A stretch of DNA of 64,000 nt from Limonium bicolor (GCA_023374045.1 CM041776.1:315692722-315756721); one strand, 5' to 3'. Shown: positions 10,425 through 22,856, numbered from the stretch's first letter. Notes: generated from the letters alone by a model not told the origin. Translations and numbers: made by a program.

Positions 10425-13400
10425 ATGGCGGGGAATGAGTGGATAAACGGCTACTTGGAGGCTATACTCGACAGTGGAACAGCTGCCAGATGATGCAATC
10501 CATCAGCAACAACACCACCGCAGCAACGCTGCCCCACCACCGAATCTCAGCTTCAATCCGACCAAGTACTTCGTCGAGGAGGTTGTTTCTGGTGTCGATG
10601 AGACAGACCTCCATCGCACATGGATCAAGGTCGTCGCTACTCGAAATTCTCTCGAGCGCAGCTCACGTCTTGAGAATATGTGCTGGCGTATATGGCATCT
10701 TACACGCAAGAAGAAGAAACAGGTCGGTCGATCGATCGATCAGTCTCATTCGGCAGTCCCTTATTCCTCTGCCTTTCTGTGTTTCTCAGCACTAGCTAAT
10801 CTGTTTCTTGATTGCACCGATGACGTTGATTCTCAAGACCTACCAGAACTCTTAGGCAGTTGCTCAATCTTTGATCCTCCGATCGGATCAATTCTATGAG
10901 ATTAATGCGTGGAGTGAATCGATGACTCGCTCTAATTAGTTTTTTTATACGACATCTTCCCCTGCAATGCCAAGATTTTCAAAGATCTAAACAAGCATTC
11001 AGTTTGATAAAGAATAAAGTATATATAAATTCCTCATCGTTTATGGTTTAGTGATCAAGAACAGATAGCTCTGTTTTTCTTTTCCACGGGACAGGACAGG
11101 ACAGGACTGGACTGAATTAACTAGAGAGCGTGAAAGTGATTTGAACACATAACATGATTATCGAGAATATCATGAGTACTAAAGATTGATCATCAGATCA
11201 ATGCATATGTGTCGTTTGAAATTACGCATTTGTTTTCTACACAGTTGGAATTGGAGCACTTCCAACGACTGACTCAACGAAGGCTAGAGCGGGAGCGAGG
11301 GAGAATGGAAGCTACAGAGGATATGTCAGAGGATTTATCAGAGAGCGAGAGGGGAGACGGCTTGGGAGAGTCATCCGTTCATAATGAAAGCCCTCAGACG
11401 AGGTTCCAGAGGAACTCTTCCAACTTGGAGGTTTGGTCCGACGGTAACAAGGAAAAGAAACTTTACATCGTGCTTATAAGGTAGTATACTGGTTATTATT
11501 TACCTACCTTCCCCTTTCTCGTCATCATGAATTATTCCTTTATCCTTAACCAAGCTGCAAAATATGGTATAAGCTTAGTGCCTCAAAGTTGAGCAGATTA
11601 TTAAGTATGCTAGCTAGCTAGCTCGCGGTTAGCACTATGAATTTGCAACTTTTTAGTAAGTAGAGATAGTATAAATATCAGAGGTATTGGTTAAATTAAA
11701 GCACTGACTAGCTAGACTAATTCGTATACTGATCATGTTAGCTTACATGGCCTGGTTCGGGGAGAAAACATGGAGCTCGGCCGTGACTCTGACACTGGTG
11801 GTCAGGTGATTAATTATCATCCACAATTACACATTTCCCTTATTCATGCACTATGATATAGAACAGAAATGAAATTAAACAAACTCTGATCATTCTTTGA
11901 ATAAATCAAACCTGACAAACACAGGTAAAATACGTGGTGGAACTAGCAAGAGCACTAGCACGAATGCCTGGAGTATACCGAGTAGATCTCTTCACACGCC
12001 AAATCTCATCCCCTGAAGTGGACTGGACATATGGAGAACCAACAGAGATGCTAACCAGCAGTCAAGAAGACGACGACACAGCAGATCCAATCGTGAGAGC
12101 GCTGGAGCTTACATTATCCGCATACCCTTCGGTCCAAGAGACCAGTATCTCCCGAAAGAAGTGTTATGGCCATACATCCAGGAATTCGTTGACGGTGCTC
12201 TGGCTCATGTCCTAAACATGTCGAAAGTTCTAGGCGAGCAGATTGGAGATGGGAAGCCAGTGTGGCCTTATGTGATACATGGCCATTATGCTGATGCCGG
12301 GGATAGTGCGGCTCTCCTATCCGGAGCTCTGAATGTTCCAATGGTTTTGACAGGACATTCCCTTGGAAGGAATAAGCTGGAGCAACTTCTAAAGCAAGGG
12401 AGACAGTCAAAGCAGGATATTAACACAACTTATAAGATTATGAGGAGGATTGAGGCTGAGGAGCTTTCTCTTGATGCTGCTGAGCTTGTTATAACGAGTA
12501 CGAGACAGGAGATTGAGGAACAGTGGGGTTTGTATGATGGGTTTGATGTGAAGGTTGAGAGGGTGTTGAGGGCTAGAGGTAGGCGCGGGGTCAGCTGTCA
12601 TGGTAGATTCATGCCCAGGATGGTGGTGAGTTTTTTTTTTAAAAAAAAAATCATTACTTAATTGTCTTTTATGAAATTGGATCAATATGTATCTCAAATG
12701 TATATATGTATTGATATATCTTGTCCCGTTGGTAATTAATTTGTGTAATTTGAGGAAATGATTGGTTGATTTTTATATGAAGGTGATTCCTCCAGGGATG
12801 GACTTCAGTAATGTTGTGGCTCAAGAGGAGACGACACATGAAGCTGATGAGATCAATCCATTGATTAGTTCGGATGGGTCTTCTCCTAAAGCAATGCCAA
12901 CAATATGTGCAGATGTAATAATGATATATAGTAGTATCTTTGCCCGATTGAAGCAAAATCTGTCTATCTGTTTGTGAATGTGAGTTGTTCGGGAAATTAT
13001 CGATACTTGATGTCTGTCTTTTTTTTGCAGGTGGTGAGATTCTTCATCAACCCTCATAAACCAATGATCTTGGCCTTGTCCAGGCCCGATCCAAAGAAGA
13101 ACATCACTACCTTAGTTACAGCATTTGGGGAATGTCGTCACCTCAGGGAGCTTGCCAATTTGGTATGACATCATGTTTTGAGATCTTGAGGACACATAAC
13201 AAACTTCTTGTATATAATAACATAGATATTAACCAAACTTGTACTTGTTTTTGATGTTTAACAACAGACTTTGATCATGGGGAACAGAGACGATATAGAT
13301 GAGATGTCGGCTGGAAATGCGAGTGTTTTGATAACCGTGTTGAAATTGATAGACAAGTACGACCTGTATGGGCAAGTTGCTTATCCGAAACATCATAAGC

Positions 13401-15631
13401 AGTCTGAAGTTCCAGAGATATACCGGTTTGCAGCTAGAACAAAGGTTTGTTTGTTTGCTCGGGGGTTTAATGAATGAGACATTAATTTCTCTCTTGATCC
13501 AGTCTCATGCAAGCTCAAATTTTTTTCGGTTACATTGCTTGGTTAATGGCAGGGTGTTTTCATAAACCCAGCACTGGTTGAGCCTTTTGGTCTTACCTTG
13601 ATTGAGGTTGGTTTCAACACTCCTTCAAGATATGGTTCATCATCAATCATTGTTTCATAATCTAGTGAATGTCTTGACTTTGACAGACTTGTTGGAAATA
13701 CTACTGCAGGCAGCAGCTCATGGTCTGCCAATGGTTGCTACTAAAAACGGTGGTCCAGTTGACATTCACAGGGTAGTTTAATAAAAACAATGCATGCTGA
13801 ATCATAAGTAGTCAGTCAATAGGGAATTAAATGAGAATAACTATCTAGGTATGCCCATCATTTGACATCCAAATGAACTTGCAGGCACTTAACAACGGGC
13901 TCCTAGTTGACCCACACGACCAGAACGAAATAGCTAAAGCACTTCTGAAGCTGGTAGCAGACAAGAACAAATGGAACGAGTGTAGAAAGAACGGGTGGAA
14001 GAACATCCACCTCTACTCGTGGCCAGAACACTGCAGAACCTACCTCACACGTGTGGCAGCTTGTAGAATGCGGCATCCACAGTGGCAAAACGACACCCCA
14101 GCGGACGAGACAACCAACGACGGGGAATCCCTAAACGACTCGTTGAAAGATGTCCATGACATGTCCCTCATGCTATCAATCGACGCGGACAAGTCATCAT
14201 CCTCCTCCCTGAACGCCGCCTCTATTGACCCGAACACTGTAGGTGTCCATGATCAGGTCAGTCGGGTCCTCAGCAAGATCAAGAAGTCGGAACCACCACA
14301 ACACAGGTCCGGTGGGGACGGGAAGAAAAAAAAGTCATCGTCGGTTGATTGGAGCAGTGGTGGGGCTAGCTGTAAATACCCATTACTGCGGCGTAGAAAG
14401 AGGCTGGTGGTAATTGCATTGGACTGCTATGATAGTAGTGGAGCACCGGATAATAAGAAGCTGACGAGGGTAGTGGAAGAGATCATGAACGCTGTGAAAA
14501 TGGATGTGCAGAGTGCAAAGTTTACTGGTTTCGCGGTGTCGACTGCCATGCCAATATCTGAGACGGTGGAGTTTCTTAAGTCTGGAAAGATTCAAGTGAA
14601 TGAGTTTGATGCCCTGATTTGTAGTAGTGGGAGTGAAGTGTATTACCCAGGTGTTTATACGGAGGAGGATGGGAGACTTTCGCCTGATCCGGATTATGCT
14701 ACTCATATTGAGTATAGGTGGGGGTATGAAGGGTTAAAGAAGACACTGTCTAAGATGTTGGGTACTAGCGGCGGCGATGGTTCGCAACAAGAGAAGGGGA
14801 AAGGTGGTGGTAGTGAATCGGTCGCGGTTGTGGAGGATTTGAAGTCGAGTAATGAGTATTGTGCATCTTACATTATTAAGAATCCCAAAGAGGTGAGTGA
14901 GAAAAGATTGATGGCATGTGGTATAGATTTGAGTTTGGTTTTGTTGATTTACTTAAATATTCCTTTTTTTTTTTTTTGCACAGGCCATGAAGGTGGATGA
15001 TTTGAGACAGAGGCTTCGGATGAGAGGGTTACGATGCCATCCCATGCATTGTAGAAACTCAACCAGGATTCAAGTGGTTCCTCTACTTGCATCTAGAGCA
15101 CAAGCACTTAGGTTAGTATATGACTTTAGTATAGCAAGCATAAAGTAGCACGCACGCACGCAGTCCCTTTGTTGTGTTCATCATTGTATCTACAACAATA
15201 CAAATGGACATCATGGGTTTGGTGGTCGTCTTGGCGAATTAATTGAAGCTAAGCTAATATTCTGGTACTATAATATGTGGTATTTTAGGTATTTATTCGT
15301 GAGGTGGAGGCTTAATGTGGCCAACATGTTTGTATTTCTGGGTGAGACGGGAGACACAGACTATGAAGAATTGAGATCAGGGACACATAAGACGATCATA
15401 ATGAGAGGTGTGGTTGAGAAGGGCTCAGAGGATATGATGAGGACTACAGGAAGCTATGCCAAGGAAGACATTGTGCCTAAGGAGAGTCCTCTCGTTGCTC
15501 ACATTGACCAGCCGGAGGTTAAGGCTGGGGTGATTGCTGACGTTATTAAGAAGTTGACCAGATCCACTAGGGAATGTAGCCAATTCTTTTATTTATTTAT
15601 GGAGAGGAAGGGAGGTGGGTTGAGTTTATGA
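10425..15631 (+). CDS. SPS: Sucrose-phosphate synthase, 12 exons (two apparent frameshifts)
   Basis: Makes sucrose-6-phosphate from UDP-glucose and fructose-6-phosphate in the cytosol, the committed step of sucrose synthesis. Exons by GT-AG sites and frame: 10425-10722, 11245-11480, 11742-11805, 11925-12625, 12783-12914, 13031-13162, 13268-13444, 13553-13606, 13710-13772, 13885-14892, 14984-15111, 15289-15631; about 1,110 residues, near the family's ~1,050. Landmarks in order: start [44 protein letters not shown] and [17 protein letters not shown] (glucosyltransferase N-lobe); [21 protein letters not shown] and [12 protein letters not shown] (C-lobe donor site); Ser-rich linker; phosphatase-like C-terminus with [11 protein letters not shown] and [11 protein letters not shown]. 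Wording resembles the SPS3F (family B) group. A one-base surplus lies between 10447 and 10491, and a one-base deficit lies near 12090; every other junction is in frame. Pseudogene or assembly error cannot be separated here. Confidence 0.95.
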
Positions 15632-16471
15632 ATAATTTTTAGTACTCTATATGGATGTTTCCAGTATTTTATTACCCTAATGGGGAGGCTGGAAAGTTTA
15701 AATTGGCCATTTTTCAGGCTTAGTCATTAGAATTCAGAATCCTAAACTGTGTATTAAGTTGTCCTAGTTATAATGTGCTGGGACAATATTCTTTTTTGTT
15801 CCTGTAACTCGGCAGGGATGTATATTTACCACATTGTTTTCGTTCCAAACATGATTTAATAGAGGACCATGCAGTATGAATGTATGATTCACTACTCTAA
15901 TATGTTATTCCACATGAAAAAGATTAATTCATGACCAACCATTGGATTGGTGCATCCAAATGCAGCTATTCCAAGTTACTTTCTTTCCAGAAAGACTTGA
16001 TAATGGATTATGGCATAGGTTAGATTGTAAGGAACTAATTAATTTGTATTTGTGGTGTAACTATATTAGCACGAAAGGTCAGATCCATTGAAAAATATAG
16101 AATTTTTTGTTTTATGATTATAATTATTTTTATGTACAATTTCACCAAATATCACTGAGTTTTTGCTTAATTCACTATATACCACTGTTTTTAAAATTAC
16201 ACAGGATAACACTAAGTTTTTACTTATTTCATTAGATAACACTATGTCTAATATTTTGTTAAATGTCTAGTTAATATTCCAGAAAATGACTAAACTACCC
16301 CTGTTATTAATTAACAACTTGAAAGTAATGTCATACTGATAAATTCATAAGACACCACTTTTATTTAACTATTTATATGGGTAGTTAATCTTTTTTTCTA
16401 GGGATATTAATGAAACATTTTTAAAAAATATGAGACAGAGTGTTATCTGATGAAATTTCTTATAAATTTTA
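15632..16471. other. SPS 3' flank, no gene seen
   Basis: The first few hundred bases are the probable 3'UTR of SPS. From about 16140, phrases such as TTTCACCAAATATCACTGAG and TTAATTCACTATATACCACT resemble degraded MITE sequence. No protein-coding potential is visible. Confidence 0.5.
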
Positions 16472-16884
16472 GGGAAAATTCACGAGATACCCCTGTTTTC
16501 TTTCGTAATTCACAATATACCCATTGTGATTTTAGTAATTCAACTTTAAACATGCTCAAATGTTGTCCAAAATTGATGAAACTTTACTTGGACGATGCTA
16601 AAGTGTTATATTTTGGTCCAATATCAAATTTGAAGTTTTTTAAGCTCACATGTGACCTGTGGGACCCAATGAACAATCACATATTCATTGGGTCCCACAG
16701 GTCACATGTGTGCTTAAAAAGCTTCAAATTTGATATTAGACCAAAATATAACACTTTAGCATCGTCCATGTAAAGTTTCATCAATTTTAGACAACATTTA
16801 AGTGTTTTTAAAGTTGAATTACGAAAATCACAGGGGTATATTGTGAATTACGAAAGAAAACAAGGGTATATTGTGAATTTTCCC
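16472..16884. mobile_element. Fold-back MITE, Mutator type, 413 bp
   Basis: Starts GGGAAAATTCAC and ends GTGAATTTTCCC. The two halves are almost perfect inverted repeats over the whole length, meeting near 16680 at TGACCTGTGGGACCCAATGA and its complement. A perfect 9-bp target duplication, TAAATTTTA, lies at 16463-16471 and 16885-16893; that length is typical of Mutator-type elements. Its inner sequence (GTTGTCCAAAATTGATGAAA) is shared with the MITE at 61002-61530. Confidence 0.9.
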
Positions 16885-17041
16885 TAAATTTTATATGATT
16901 TATATTCATTTTTTGTGTTTTTTTTTTTTTGAAGTTTTATACATTGAAAAATATATTTGAAAGCGCTTCCTGTAGGAAAATGTGTGTGCTGGGTTTGAAT
17001 GGAGGATTATTCAGTAATAAAAAAGAGTTAAATATATATTA

Positions 17042-17544
17042 GAGTAAATTACTCGGAACCCCCTTGAGGATTAGGCATTACAGTTAACCCCCTTGTGTTT
17101 ATCATAATTATTGGTAACCACCCTGAGGTTACGGGATCTCTGACTATGAGCCCCCGAACTATAACTCCATTATCAAAACGTTAACTACGTGCTGACCTAT
17201 CAGCTTAATCACATTATTAATGACATGTTGGATAAAAAACACTACTTAATAAACATTCTTATTGTCCGAAAAAACGTCAACCCTACCTCAAAAATGCATC
17301 TGAATTGGGATGAGAGAGTTTAAACGATATTGATTAAACAGTTTTGTTGTTCAACATGTCATTAATAAAGTGATTAAGCTGATGGTTCAGCACGTAGTTA
17401 ACGTTTTGATAATGGAGTTATAGTTCGGGGACTCATAGTCAGAGATACCGTAACTTAGGGTGGTTACAATAATTATGATAATTACAATACAAGGGGATTA
17501 ACTGTAAATTGCCCAATCCTCAAGGGGTTCAGAGTAATTTACTC
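17042..17544. mobile_element. Fold-back MITE, Mutator type, 503 bp
   Basis: Ends are GAGTAAATTACTC and GAGTAATTTACTC. The arms pair through blocks such as CCCTTGAGGATT with AATCCTCAAGGGG, and AACTATAACTCCATTATC with GATAATGGAGTTATAGTT. A perfect 9-bp target duplication, TATATATTA, lies at 17033-17041 and 17545-17553. It has no coding capacity and is a different family from the element at 16472. Confidence 0.9.
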
Positions 17545-17553
17545 TATATATTA

Positions 17554-18028
17554 TTATAAATTGTACTAAAAGATTAGGACATTTCGTGAAATTAGCTAAT
17601 ATTTGGTGAAATTTCTCCATACCCGTGGCAACAGCGACCGAATTTACATGATCCTCCACCTCACCATAGATACATACATCGTCATCCTGTCTTTGCTGAT
17701 TGATTGAGGAACGAAACCAAGGTACAAAAGGAAATGGCTATGAAGGAGCAAGATACATACATCATCATCCGCACTTGTATGAGTTGTAACAACAGTTACA
17801 GAAGCTCATCTCAATTTAGGCGAAAAACATAATACAAAGTTGGTGTACAAGTCGGCAGAAGCCATCCATCAGAAAAAACAACATTCAGTACCTGGAGTTA
17901 TATCGTAAGCATTCACCCACAAATATACATATCGAAGTACTAAAGTGGCTCCAGCATAGTTGATACAAAAACATGAAAAGGAAACGGAAATGAGGTAAAG
18001 GGCGTTGTTTCTTCAACAAGAGATGCAT
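17554..18028. other. Gap between the MITE and the SKIP gene, including its probable 3'UTR
   Basis: No gene seen. The part next to 18028 is the likely 3'UTR of the minus-strand SKIP gene. ATACATACATC(G/A)TCATCC is duplicated at about 17669 and 17752. Confidence 0.5.
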
Positions 18029-19863
18029 CTAATGGCCACGATCGAATGCTATCCGTGACCTCCCAGATCCACCATCATACCCATCTCGGGTGGATGACCC
18101 ACCACTTGCTTTCATAGTCCCACCCCCACCAACCTTCTCCATAGCTTTCTTCCCCTTCTTCACCTCCGTCAAGAACTGATCCAGACCGAAAGGATCAGCC
18201 TCCTCTGCCTCCTTTTCAAACTCGACTGGCCTATCTCTTGCTCCGCTTTTATCAGAGGTTCCCGTAAAGGCTCTGTCGGGCTTGAACCGCTCAGTCTTCA
18301 TGATCTTCTCCAACTGCTCATCGGCCCCACCATACACATCAGCGTCTGCATCTTTCTTCGGTCGATATAGTGTTGAGAGTGTGGATTGTGCGTTGAAAAG
18401 ACCCTTGTCATACACATTATATTGGTCATCAGTAGCAAAACCAGAGTCCATGCCTTTCTCCTGGTTGAACAATCTCTGATCATACATAACCCCTCTCCCT
18501 GTTGGCTCCAGTAGATGCCATCCCTAGGGCCATCCTCTCACTGACATCACGCTCTCTATCCCTAGTCAGCTTGCTCTTCTTTCCCATGGCTGCATCTTTT
18601 GCCTCCAGCCTTCTCTCCCTCTCCCTCTCCCTCCTCCGTTCCTCTCGAATTTTCTCACGTCTTAGCCTATCTTCTCTCTCCTCTCTTGTCTCACGGACTG
18701 TCTCTCTTTCCTCCCGCATGGTGTGCTCATAATTTCCACCTCCTCCTCCCCTTGACTCGCCAGCCTCCATCATTGCTGAACTCTTACCGGATGGCATCGG
18801 GGAGGCACAGCCCCAGTTCTCTCAGCCCGAGCCTTCTCAGCCAAGGCTCGAAGCTCTTGCTCTCTCCTCTCCTTCTCCTTCATAGCCATTTCCTTTTGTA
18901 CCTTGGTTCTCATTGCTACAGCCTCCCTAGCCTTTTGCTCTGCAACATAAAGTGCCTCTGAGAGCTTTGCAAAGTTGTCATTAATCTGAACCTCCTGCAA
19001 CCCTCTTCCATCAGCTGCAAGCCGTTTATCGAGGGGGATGGTATAACCCTTTGGATTCTTCCAGTTCGAGATGCAAGGAGGGATCTTCCAATCTTGTTGG
19101 TCTTTCACTGTTACAGGCCTAGGTGGAGAGTGCATGACAGGGACAGGCGGTGACCCAGAGGCTTTTGGGACACGTTTGTGCTTGAATTTTGGAGGCTCCA
19201 GTGGGTCCACAGGCATCTCTACCATCCTAATAATTCTCTCCTTTGCACCGGAATTGAAAGCAGCAGATTGTTGGGATGGTTTGTACTTGATGAACTTGGA
19301 ATCAGATGATTGTTTTGGGACATTCTTCGGCTGAGCTGCGCTCAATCTCACATTCACAATCTTCTCAAGAGCTACTTTGTTGCCTCTGTTGTCTCGTCAA
19401 TCACCTTCTTCTCCTCATCATCGTATTCCTCATCACTTTCTTCTTCACCCCGCAATATCTTGGGCACGAGATCCCTATGTTGAGAATATACAATCTTGGA
19501 TGCATTCTCATTTTGCTTGACTACAGCATCAAAGGCCACATTACCTTGGCTGTCTACTGTAACCGGTAGTATCTTCTGCCCTGGCTTTGCATCTTTTCTG
19601 CCCATTCCCAAAGGATACTGGGCAATGTGGATCTCTGGAAATGCCCCACCATCACCAAAATCCTCTGGCTTTCTGGGCATGAAGCTTCTATTTCCGGCTC
19701 TCTTTAGATACTGAGGAATTGAACTGATGATTTAGCAATTGGTGATTCTTCATCAGTTTTCTGATAAACTGTACCGGGTCTTAAACCATGGATCATTTGA
19801 GTGGTCATAGAAGTTAGCAGCTGAGGATTTCACTGCAGGAAGGATTTCCTTTAAAGTAGCCAT
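18029..19863 (-). CDS. SKIP: SNW/SKI-interacting protein (SKIP) splicing factor, intronless CDS with apparent frameshifts
   Basis: SKIP (Prp45 in yeast) is a spliceosome component; plant SKIP also acts in clock, flowering and stress gene expression. The ATG at 19863 opens MATLKEILPAVKSSAANFYD. Then come RKPEDFGDGGAFPEIH (from 19680), the SNW core with KYKPSQQSAAFNSGAKERII and SGSPPVPVMHSPPRPVTVKD (18770-19357), a highly charged REKIREERRRERERER region (18480-18797) and the C-terminus with YDQRLFNQEKGMDSGFA and DPFGLDQFLTEVKKGKK. The stop is at 18029-18031. Total length fits the family's ~610 residues. Frame changes are needed near 19770, 19710, 19370, 18797 and 18500; each is a one-base indel (or two-base equivalent), some in C or A runs. 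All domains are present in order. Assembly indels are more likely than decay, but a retro-copy is possible. Confidence 0.93.
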
Positions 19864-21560
19864 GGTGTGTACAAACGAGGATGGCTAGTTAACGCGATCC
19901 CTGTAAAAAAGCAAATAATACAAAAGGCAGAACCACGGAGAGATACATTAATGATTACAAGGAAGAAAAACAAACTTGGCAGCCTCCAGAATACAGATGA
20001 ATACTGGAATCTAAGATACCAAGAGAGCCGATCATGTCTCATTATTATGTAGGTCATACTATCAAAGCTTAAGAGAAAGAAGTTCGAAGAACAGCGTGGT
20101 CACCAACAAATTATCCTTATAACATTCACAAGTTTGATGGCATATGGGTTTTCACTTACGCATTGTCACCAATACACTACTCTTGTAACATTCACAAGCT
20201 CAAACCATAAAAACAGCAAGAAGAAAAATAGACCAATTTGAACCGTAATACTTGAGCTTTTCACTCAAGTTACAACATATAGCCTTCTAAGATTGTCAAG
20301 GGTAACTTGAAGTGGAACATAATATGAATTAGATGATAAAACTTGCTTTAAGCAGGAATTCATGAATTCAGAAAAAAAAAAAAAATTGGAACCAAGTTTC
20401 ACCAAACCCGTTACAAGTCTTATACATATGAGAATAGATTTTCTCTTTAGCCTATTAGAAGAGATTTGAATTAACATCATCAGAACAAAACACAGATACC
20501 TCTATAGGTTTGAGCATTAGACAATGGAAATAGATAGGGGGATGTGTAACCTTGAACACTACAGCATGACTGTTAAAAATAGCAGTGGAAGACAAATACA
20601 CATTCACCCCGCAATATCCCAAAGAGCATAAAAAAACCATTCAGACAGAATATTTCAATAAGGCCCACGTCAATAGCAGGAAAATAGTCTTCCATGGTAA
20701 TTAATGGCATCTTAGAAGTTCTCAACCCACAGAATAGAAAATTGGTAAATAGAGTGAAACTGTTTATTGCCAATATGTATACACATTAGTATGCTCCAAG
20801 TAGAACAATTCAACAACCATCAAAGCCACTTTAGGTACATATATCAAATACATCCGCGTGGGTCTCAACTGGTTAGGATAGCTTCATCCAGGGTTCCAGG
20901 AACATGTGTTTTCGACGAAATTCTACCAACAAGCTTTATAAGTGACAGGTTTCCAATCTTACCAATAAACAAAGTACGAACCAGCAAAAAAGAACTTTTC
21001 AAGGATAATTAGAGGAATAATCATGGTACATACTACAGGGCAAGAATTTGCAGTCGTTCCAATCGACGATAAACTCAGAACCAAAACTAGGGCTAGAGCC
21101 CATATGAAACAGATTCAATCTATGAGAATTAATTCGGAGGTAGTACAAGACATAATAATTGGTAAATTGAGGCCTGCAAGTGATTGAAATCTAGATGTGC
21201 ATACAACTAGCCAACATAGGCAAAATAACTATCAAACTAATCGTTGTCAATATCGAGAACGGGACAGTAACCTTGATTACCGCCTAGCTAATTTAAACAG
21301 TAGATTCGACTCGGAAACAAAAAGGAAAACTAACTATGATATATGAAGGGGAGGGGAAGAAAAAAAGAGAGCGAGACGAAGAGGACGAGGATTACCAGGG
21401 GCGAGCGGAGGAAACCGATGAGAGGCGGCGGGCAGTAGAGATGAGAGGCGTCAAGGAGCCAGGGGAGTCGCGTGCTTTGTTTCGTTTTTACCAGCTCGAT
21501 TCCAAGGCAACGAGCGAGAATTTAGATCCTTTCTCAAACAGGCAGCTCAGGAGATGCAGG
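19864..21560 (-). promoter_or_regulatory. Probable 5'UTR with one intron of the SKIP gene
   Basis: On minus, TTTTTTACAG|GGATCGCG gives an acceptor at 19911/19910, 47 bases before the ATG. CTCGCCCCTG|GTAATCCTCG gives a donor at 21396/21395. The ~1.5-kb intron between holds no gene. The upstream piece (21396 to about 21560) is pyrimidine-rich on minus, as plant 5'UTRs are. If real, the intron argues against a processed retro-copy. Needs transcript support. Confidence 0.5.
20845..20950 (+). repeat. Possible tRNA-derived SINE fragment inside the SKIP 5'UTR intron
   Basis: GCGTGGGTCTCAACTGGTTA followed about 25 bases later by GGGTTCCAGGAAC resembles the spaced A and B boxes of RNA polymerase III SINEs. 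There is no clear poly-A tail or target duplication. Weak call. Confidence 0.25.
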
Positions 21561-21564
21561 CAGT

Positions 21565-21940
21565 TCCAGTGATTTATCCCTGCAGAGGCGCAGACAAGAA
21601 GAGAATGAAGAGAGGCGCAGAGCATGTATGTTCCTTGTTCGCCAGTTAGGGTTGCCAAATTACCGTGAGTGAAGAGAACGAAGACGACTGTGAAATTCCC
21701 GAATGTTACGTTTGCTTCACAAAGTGCGACAGAAGAGAAATGAAGAAATCCAAATCTTCTTATTGTTTAATCAGAAATCAAAAATCTTCGAGTATATTAC
21801 CGGTTTTCAGCCCCGTCTTCGATCTGGTGTGCGAGAAGCAGCAGATCCAGTGATTAGCTGCAGAGGCGCAGACACAAGATGAGAATTAAGAGCAGGGCAT
21901 GTATTTTCTGTTCGCCAGTTAGGGTTAGCGCCTGTTTCGA
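21565..21940. repeat. Direct duplication upstream of SKIP
   Basis: A ~85-base block (CAGTGATT...CTGCAGAGGCGCAGACA, then GCATGTAT and TTCGCCAGTTAGGGTT) occurs at about 21568-21655 and again at 21850-21935. This duplicates the likely promoter-proximal region of the minus-strand SKIP gene. Confidence 0.7.
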
Positions 21941-22851
21941 CCAATTTACATCATTATTGCTTTTTATGTTAATTTTTCATATATTACATATAATAAGTTT
22001 TGTACTAATAAGAGTAACATATTATTCACAATAATGTGTGTCATTAATTCTTATTATATTTTAATTTTCATCTATATTTTCTACAAATTAAGAAAATTTA
22101 AAACTACATAAATTACCCCTGATTTAAATATAGACATCCAAATTTACAATTACAAATAATATTACACTAAGAAACTAACTTTTCAACTAAAATAGTTTAT
22201 AAATCTATTAACTTAGATTATTATATTCAGGATGATATTCTCAACTAGTGACATTCTTTTTAACATTATAAAAGATTATTACGGATTACATATAATGTTG
22301 ATATGAGTTAGAAAATAAAATAAAATCTATGGAGTATCTCTTAAGATTTTAAATTAATATTCTAAAAATTTAAGTAAGATAGTTAATTTTGAAACAAAAA
22401 GATACTTTGGATTTTTTTATCTTATTATTGGTGAGGGTATGAGATAAGAAATTTTAGAATGGAAGTATATTTTTAACATATAAATTAAGTTTCATTTTTT
22501 AATCAACATTTTATGATACAAAGTAATGTATATTATTACTATATTAATATATAATATTATTATATATATTAATCTATTGATTTTGATTTTAATAAACTTA
22601 TGTTGAGGACTTAATTGGAACTTGGGAGTGGTTTGAATAATGAAAAAGTTTTGGTTAGAAAACTCAAACTTTTCAGTTGAGACATACACTAACCACGATT
22701 TGTAGATGTGTGAAGAAAACTACACAATAAATTAAGAAAAATAAATATTCTCATTAATATCACAAAAGATTACAAAATTTACACCTCACTTAACAGCACA
22801 TGCTGGATAAACCCAACACACATCACAAAAAAAAACTTCACGTTCTGCGTC
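21941..22851. other. AT-rich intergenic DNA, no gene seen
   Basis: Very AT-rich sequence with alternating TA stretches near 22530-22575. No protein, RNA or clear element is recognised. Confidence 0.5.
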
Positions 22852-22856
22852 ATCTA

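Noticed and set aside
10724..10742. GATC repeat just after SPS exon 1 as a regulatory site
   Set aside because: A four-unit CGATCGATCGATCGATC run in an intron is a minor simple repeat without further support.
18282..19714. Plus-strand open frames over the SKIP region
   Set aside because: Ser/Leu-rich shadows of the charged minus-strand coding sequence.
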